This document shows, in pieces, positions 34,831 through 37,770 of a DNA stretch of 37,770 nucleotides. The position numbers and the translations under genes were made by a program. The notes beneath the pieces were generated by a model, which saw only the letters and a program-made list of their open reading frames with translations, did not search any database and was not told where the DNA came from. Position 1 is the stretch's first letter. The number at the start of each line of letters is the position of its first letter. Origin of the DNA: Blautia sp. (GTDB taxonomy: Bacteria > Bacillota > Clostridia > Lachnospirales > Lachnospiraceae); assembly GCA_026169535.1 (NCBI GenBank), contig JAPFCU010000030.1:1-37770 (forward strand), read 5' to 3'.

Positions 34831-34860
34831 TGATCCGGCCGGAGCGTCAGCTCCGGTCAT
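34831..34860. terminator. GC-rich hairpin between convergent modC and the PucR-like gene
   Basis: CCGGAGC (34839-34845) pairs with GCTCCGG (34850-34856) around GTCA. It includes the stop codon of the minus gene. T runs are poor on both sides, so termination is uncertain. Confidence 0.5.
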
Positions 34861-35935
34861 TCTTATTATAAGTCACATATCCGCTTACCAGCATGGCAAG
34901 TTTAAAGGTCAGGGCATCCTCGAAGGTGCGCAGATCCAGACCGAATTTTTTCTGGATCTTTTCAAAACGGTATACCAGAGTGTTTCTGTGGACATAAAGC
35001 TGTCTGGAGGTTTCAGAAAGATTCAGATTATTTTCAAAGAATGTGCGGATGATGGCCAGGGTTTCACTGTCCAGGGAATCCAGAGATTCGTTTCCAAAAA
35101 CCTCCTGGATGAACATTTCGCACAGGGACACCGGAAGCTGGTAGATCAATCGTCCGATTCCTAATTTTCGATAGCTGAATACATTTCTCTCAGAATAGAA
35201 GATTTTGCCTATTTCCATGGCAGTCCGTGCTTCCTTGTAGGCGTTGGAAAGCTGGAGCAGGTCATCAGCAGTATTGCTGTAGGAAACCCATGCCTGAGTC
35301 ATGGCTTCGGTGCCAAGCATATCTACCAGCATATAAGCGATATCCTCTAAATCTTCATCGGTTTCTGTAGAAGAAAGTTCCCGGATCACAATAATCCCTG
35401 AGTCATCTACAGAGGTAATGAAATCTTTGGTGCGGGCAGAAAAAATATTTCGTATGGTGGCAAGGGCGTGTTCGTCTCTCTGACGACGTGTTTCGACCAG
35501 AAAAACCGCTCTTCTGACTGTAGAAGAGATATGAAGTTTTTTGGCCCGGTTAAAGGCTTCCACTTCACCGTAGGTTCCAAGAAGGAGTTTTTGCATAAAG
35601 GAGTTTTTATCGTTTTTTTCTGCATAGACGTCCAGAAGACTCTGCACCTGACAGACGGCAAGCTGGCTGATGGTGGAGACACTTTCGCCACATCCCCATA
35701 CAATCAGGACATAGGCAAGCTCTTCTTTGTGCATGATCTTGCAGAGACAGCGACTGGCATTTGCCATGATCAGAGCGTTTCCACTGCGAAATTCTTCCAA
35801 TTTTGTTTCTGAAGGAAGAGCACGGGAACAGGTAGATATAAATATTTCATTTTCGCTGGTGAGAAGACAGAAATCAAGTCCGCTGATATTTTTCCAGTCA
35901 TCCATATATTTTTGTAAAGTCCGTTGTAGTGACAT
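34847..35935 (-). CDS. PucR/CdaR-like transcriptional regulator
   Basis: A 362-residue protein. The N-terminal half (about 1-120) resembles a sensory domain and the middle (about 130-265) a GGDEF-like, non-catalytic region as in CdaR proteins. The C-terminus is the PucR-type helix-turn-helix: NLNLSETSRQLYVHRNTLVY, then RFEKIQKKFGLDL (about 305-350). Family members activate sugar-acid, purine or other catabolic genes. It is 34 bases after the LacI gene on the same strand, so the two are probably co-transcribed. The ribosome site GGGGATAC is moderate. The inducer cannot be deduced. Confidence 0.8.
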   Translation of the reverse strand: MSLQRTLQKYMDDWKNISGLDFCLLTSENEIFISTCSRALPSETKLEEFRSGNALIMANASRCLCKIMHKEELAYVLIVWGCGESVSTISQLAVCQVQSLLDVYAEKNDKNSFMQKLLLGTYGEVEAFNRAKKLHISSTVRRAVFLVETRRQRDEHALATIRNIFSARTKDFITSVDDSGIIVIRELSSTETDEDLEDIAYMLVDMLGTEAMTQAWVSYSNTADDLLQLSNAYKEARTAMEIGKIFYSERNVFSYRKLGIGRLIYQLPVSLCEMFIQEVFGNESLDSLDSETLAIIRTFFENNLNLSETSRQLYVHRNTLVYRFEKIQKKFGLDLRTFEDALTFKLAMLVSGYVTYNKNDRS

Positions 35936-35969
35936 GAGAGTATCCCCTTTCTATCTGTGGTTGGCTGAT

Positions 35970-37004
35970 TTATTGTTCCGGTATCCGGGAGGCAACTGTT
36001 TTTTTCGGCGCTTCCGGAGCGGGACCTGTGGAATGACGCTCTATCAGCTGCGCGTGGATCAGGATTGATCCGATGGACACCTGGTTCAGGATGCTGTCCA
36101 TGGCATAAAAGCCGCATTTGCCCAGTATGGTACGATCCTGGCGTACCGTAGTCAGCGGAGGTGAAGTATAAGCGCACAGAGGCAGGTCGTCAAATCCGAT
36201 GATACTGATATCGCCGGGGACGCGGTATCCTAACTGCTGACACTGAACCATGGCGGCGTTGGCAATCTGATCATGACTGCAGATTACGGCAGTCATTCCC
36301 ATGTTCAGGAACCGGGGAAGATGCTTTTCGATGCACTTTGTCACATAGTAGGAAGCACCTGCGGAGTCCGCTTCTGCCTTCAGGCCGTTTTGTTTCATTG
36401 CCTGAAAAAATGCCTTGTGCCGTACCTGCATGATATAGGATCCCAGAGCGCTGCTTAAATATCCGATCTTTTTGTGTCCGAGCTTTTTCAGATGGGACAC
36501 AGCCAGAGCCATTCCTTCGCTGTTGTCGATTCCGATGGAAGCGATAAAGGGGTTGGCAGGAATATAGTTGTCGTAAAGGACGGTAGGGGTATGGCTGGTC
36601 CGGAAATCCTTCATCCAGGGATCGTTCAGGGAAAATCCAAGAACGAAAGCCCCTGTATAATCATTTTGCAGCATAAAAACATCATAAGGTGTTTTTTTCT
36701 GGAAGTTTTCTGTTACAGGGATCACATCTACCACATACCCGGCAGGTTCTGCCATCTGGCGAAAACCGATGATGAAATCATAGCCGAACTGGTGAGGTTC
36801 CTCGTATTCCATATTTTCTATGATGATGCAGAAACGCTTTGCATCATTTTTCTGTCTCCGCAGTCGGGTATAGCCCATTTCCACTGCGGTATCTAAAATT
36901 GTTTTTCGTAAAGTTTCGCTGATATCAGGGGCGTTATTGATGGCCTTGGACACGGTTCCCTTGGAAACTCCCAGTCTGTCAGCAATATCCTGTATAGTAG
37001 CCAT
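35970..37004 (-). CDS. LacI-family regulator of the adjacent maltodextrin locus
   Basis: A 344-residue repressor: N-terminal HTH (MATIQDIADRLGVSKGTVSK, AINNAPDIS) and a periplasmic-binding-like effector domain (about 60-330; DISIIGFDDLPLCAYTSPPL and TTVRQD are standard). I chose ATG 37004, since the HTH begins there; the frame extends 30 residues upstream but these bear no family similarity. It diverges from a promoter for a sugar-binding lipoprotein gene and shares operator-like CGAAAC sites with it. Control of maltose or maltodextrin uptake is inferred. Confidence 0.9.
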   Translation of the reverse strand: MATIQDIADRLGVSKGTVSKAINNAPDISETLRKTILDTAVEMGYTRLRRQKNDAKRFCIIIENMEYEEPHQFGYDFIIGFRQMAEPAGYVVDVIPVTENFQKKTPYDVFMLQNDYTGAFVLGFSLNDPWMKDFRTSHTPTVLYDNYIPANPFIASIGIDNSEGMALAVSHLKKLGHKKIGYLSSALGSYIMQVRHKAFFQAMKQNGLKAEADSAGASYYVTKCIEKHLPRFLNMGMTAVICSHDQIANAAMVQCQQLGYRVPGDISIIGFDDLPLCAYTSPPLTTVRQDRTILGKCGFYAMDSILNQVSIGSILIHAQLIERHSTGPAPEAPKKTVASRIPEQ

Positions 37005-37079
37005 ATAAATGCCTTTCCCGGTACGGGCAGAAAGTGCGGTTTGTGCCGTACCTGTATACGTGGTATAGATACTGATTTT

Positions 37080-37108
37080 ATTATATCGAAACATAGGAAA
37101 AAATGCAA
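37080..37108 (-). promoter_or_regulatory. Promoter of the LacI-family gene
   Basis: On the minus strand TTGCAT (37108-37103), 17-base spacer, TATAAT (37085-37080). The spacer carries a TGTTTCGATA operator-like site, so autoregulation is likely. Confidence 0.8.
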
Positions 37109-37134
37109 TTATTTTGCCTGCTTTTGTTTCGTAA
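37084..37134 (-). promoter_or_regulatory. LacI-type operator half-sites at the lacI promoter
   Basis: TATCGAAACA at 37084-37093 and its inverted relative TGTTTCGTAA at 37125-37134 stand 40 bases apart centre to centre. One lies within the promoter spacer, the other upstream of its -35. Confidence 0.6.
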
Positions 37135-37219
37135 AATTGTATTAAAAAGAAAATTGTGTGAAAAATATAAAAAAAATAAAAATGAAAAATGTGAAAAACA
37201 GAGAAAAAAATATGATATA

Positions 37220-37248
37220 TTGACGTTTTTTAAGGCCTGATGTATATT
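37220..37248 (+). promoter_or_regulatory. Promoter of the sugar-binding protein gene
   Basis: TTGACG (37220-37225), 17-base spacer, TATATT (37243-37248). The gap from the lacI start (37005) to the broken start at 37293 is AT-rich and contains only these signals. Confidence 0.75.
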
Positions 37249-37253
37249 ACAGT

Positions 37254-37271
37254 TATCGAAACAATACGAAA
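37254..37271 (+). promoter_or_regulatory. LacI-type operator over the transcription start of the sugar-binding protein gene
   Basis: TATCGAAACAATACGAAA begins six bases after the -10 element, so it covers the start site. The first ten bases are identical to the site at 37084-37093. Confidence 0.65.
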
Positions 37272-37292
37272 TAAATTAAGGAGAAAGAAACA

Positions 37293-37770
37293 ACGGGAAA
37301 GAGAAGAGCAGCGCTTCTGATGTCAGGCGTTCTTGCTGTAACCGGGTTTGCCGGGTGCGGCGGGGCAGAAAGTCAGGATTCAGAAGCAAAGGAAAAGGTG
37401 CGTCTGATGGTATGGTCTTCTTCTGAGGATCGGACATCACGTTTGTGTATGGATTTCTGTAATCTCTGTGAAAGCTGGATCCGTGGCTATGACATTGACG
37501 GTATCCGCTTTGATGTTGGAAATGAGATTTCCCACAGCTTTCTCAAAAAAATGAGAGAGCGGGTGAAGAAACTGAAGCCGGATATTTATCTTCTTGGCGA
37601 GATCTGGCATGACGCAAGCCAGTGGCTTGTGGGAGACGAGTATGATTCTGTTATGAATTATCCTCTGATGAGCGGCATCCATGACTTTTTTATTGATCAG
37701 ACAATGACAAAACATGACTTTGAATATATGGTCAATCACTGTTATACTATGTATATGCAGCAGTGCAACA
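37293..37770 (+). pseudogene. Fused remnant: sugar-binding lipoprotein N-terminus joined in frame to GH13 alpha-amylase/neopullulanase fragment (runs off window)
   Basis: After AAGGAG (37278-37283), the expected start codon reads ACG (37293-37295). The next codons encode GKRRAALLMSGVLAVTGFAG then Cys, a clear lipoprotein signal peptide, followed by a Ser/Glu linker and KVRLMVWSSSEDRT, the first strand of a maltose-type binding protein. Without change of frame, from about 37440 the sequence becomes GH13: WIRGYDIDGIRFDVGNEIS carries the nucleophile Asp (region II), YLLGEIWHD the acid/base Glu (region III), and EYDSVMNYPLM is neopullulanase-like. The rest of the binding protein and the first half of the amylase barrel, including region I, are absent. 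The first in-frame ATG, at 37320, would lose the basic signal start. This is either a deletion across a malEFG-amylase operon or an assembly misjoin. It cannot be a working enzyme as read. Confidence 0.75.

Noticed and set aside
37437-37739. Minus-strand 100-residue frame opposite the amylase fragment
   Set aside because: The plus strand clearly encodes GH13 motifs; the minus frame is a shadow.

Overview
The window looks like a chromosome segment of an anaerobic gut Firmicute of the Lachnospiraceae type (Blautia, Ruminococcus or Dorea-like). This is inferred from moderately AT-rich DNA, AAGGAG-type ribosome sites, TTGACA/TATAAT promoters, a PadR/DUF1700 pair, an orphan GcdB/OadB-type sodium pump subunit, a rhamnose-polysaccharide cluster and a LacI-controlled maltodextrin locus. 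I see no phage, insertion sequence, CRISPR array or rRNA. There is one tRNA, Leu with anticodon CAG.

Layout. 1-3.1 kb: end of rfbD (dTDP-rhamnose synthesis) and a large YfhO-family membrane protein. 3.3-4.2 kb: an autoregulated padR-DUF1700 pair. 4.3-5.9 kb (minus): a beta subunit of a sodium-translocating decarboxylase and a 39-residue membrane protein, both behind a yybP-ykoY type (manganese) riboswitch with an overlapping terminator. 5.9-7.1 kb (minus): a D,D-carboxypeptidase homologue with a changed KTG box. 7.3-14.3 kb: polysaccharide genes (two GT2 proteins, an initiating phosphoglycosyltransferase, an LCP ligase with a repetitive tail, a rhamnosyltransferase-like GT2). 14.4-21.1 kb: HtrA-like protease, ClpX-like ATPase, zinc-ribbon protein, beta-lactamase-fold hydrolase and an unknown polytopic membrane protein. 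21.2-29.8 kb: NSS transporter, tRNA-Leu, carAB, uppP, glpK. 29.9-30.8 kb: a lipoprotein with an Asp/Ser/Gly tail. 30.9-34.8 kb: a molybdate locus with divergent arms (regulator and molbindin on minus, modABC on plus). 34.8-37.0 kb (minus): a LacI regulator followed by a PucR/CdaR-like regulator. 37.2-37.8 kb: a LacI-operator promoter followed by an in-frame join of a sugar-binding lipoprotein N-terminus to the middle of a GH13 amylase.

How genes fit together. rfbD, the GT2 enzymes, the phosphoglycosyltransferase, the LCP protein and uppP supply and attach an undecaprenyl-linked, probably rhamnose-containing wall polysaccharide. HtrA, the D,D-peptidase homologues and YfhO also act at the envelope. 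The mod genes import molybdate.

Most notable points: (1) a manganese-type riboswitch in front of an orphan sodium-pump beta subunit plus small partner; (2) CarA with all three glutaminase catalytic residues replaced while CarB looks intact, which suggests ammonia-dependent carbamoyl phosphate synthesis; (3) the malE'-amylase' join with a lost start codon, either a deletion or an assembly error; (4) a ModA without a lipobox; (5) a promoter followed at once by a terminator hairpin ahead of the ClpX-like gene.
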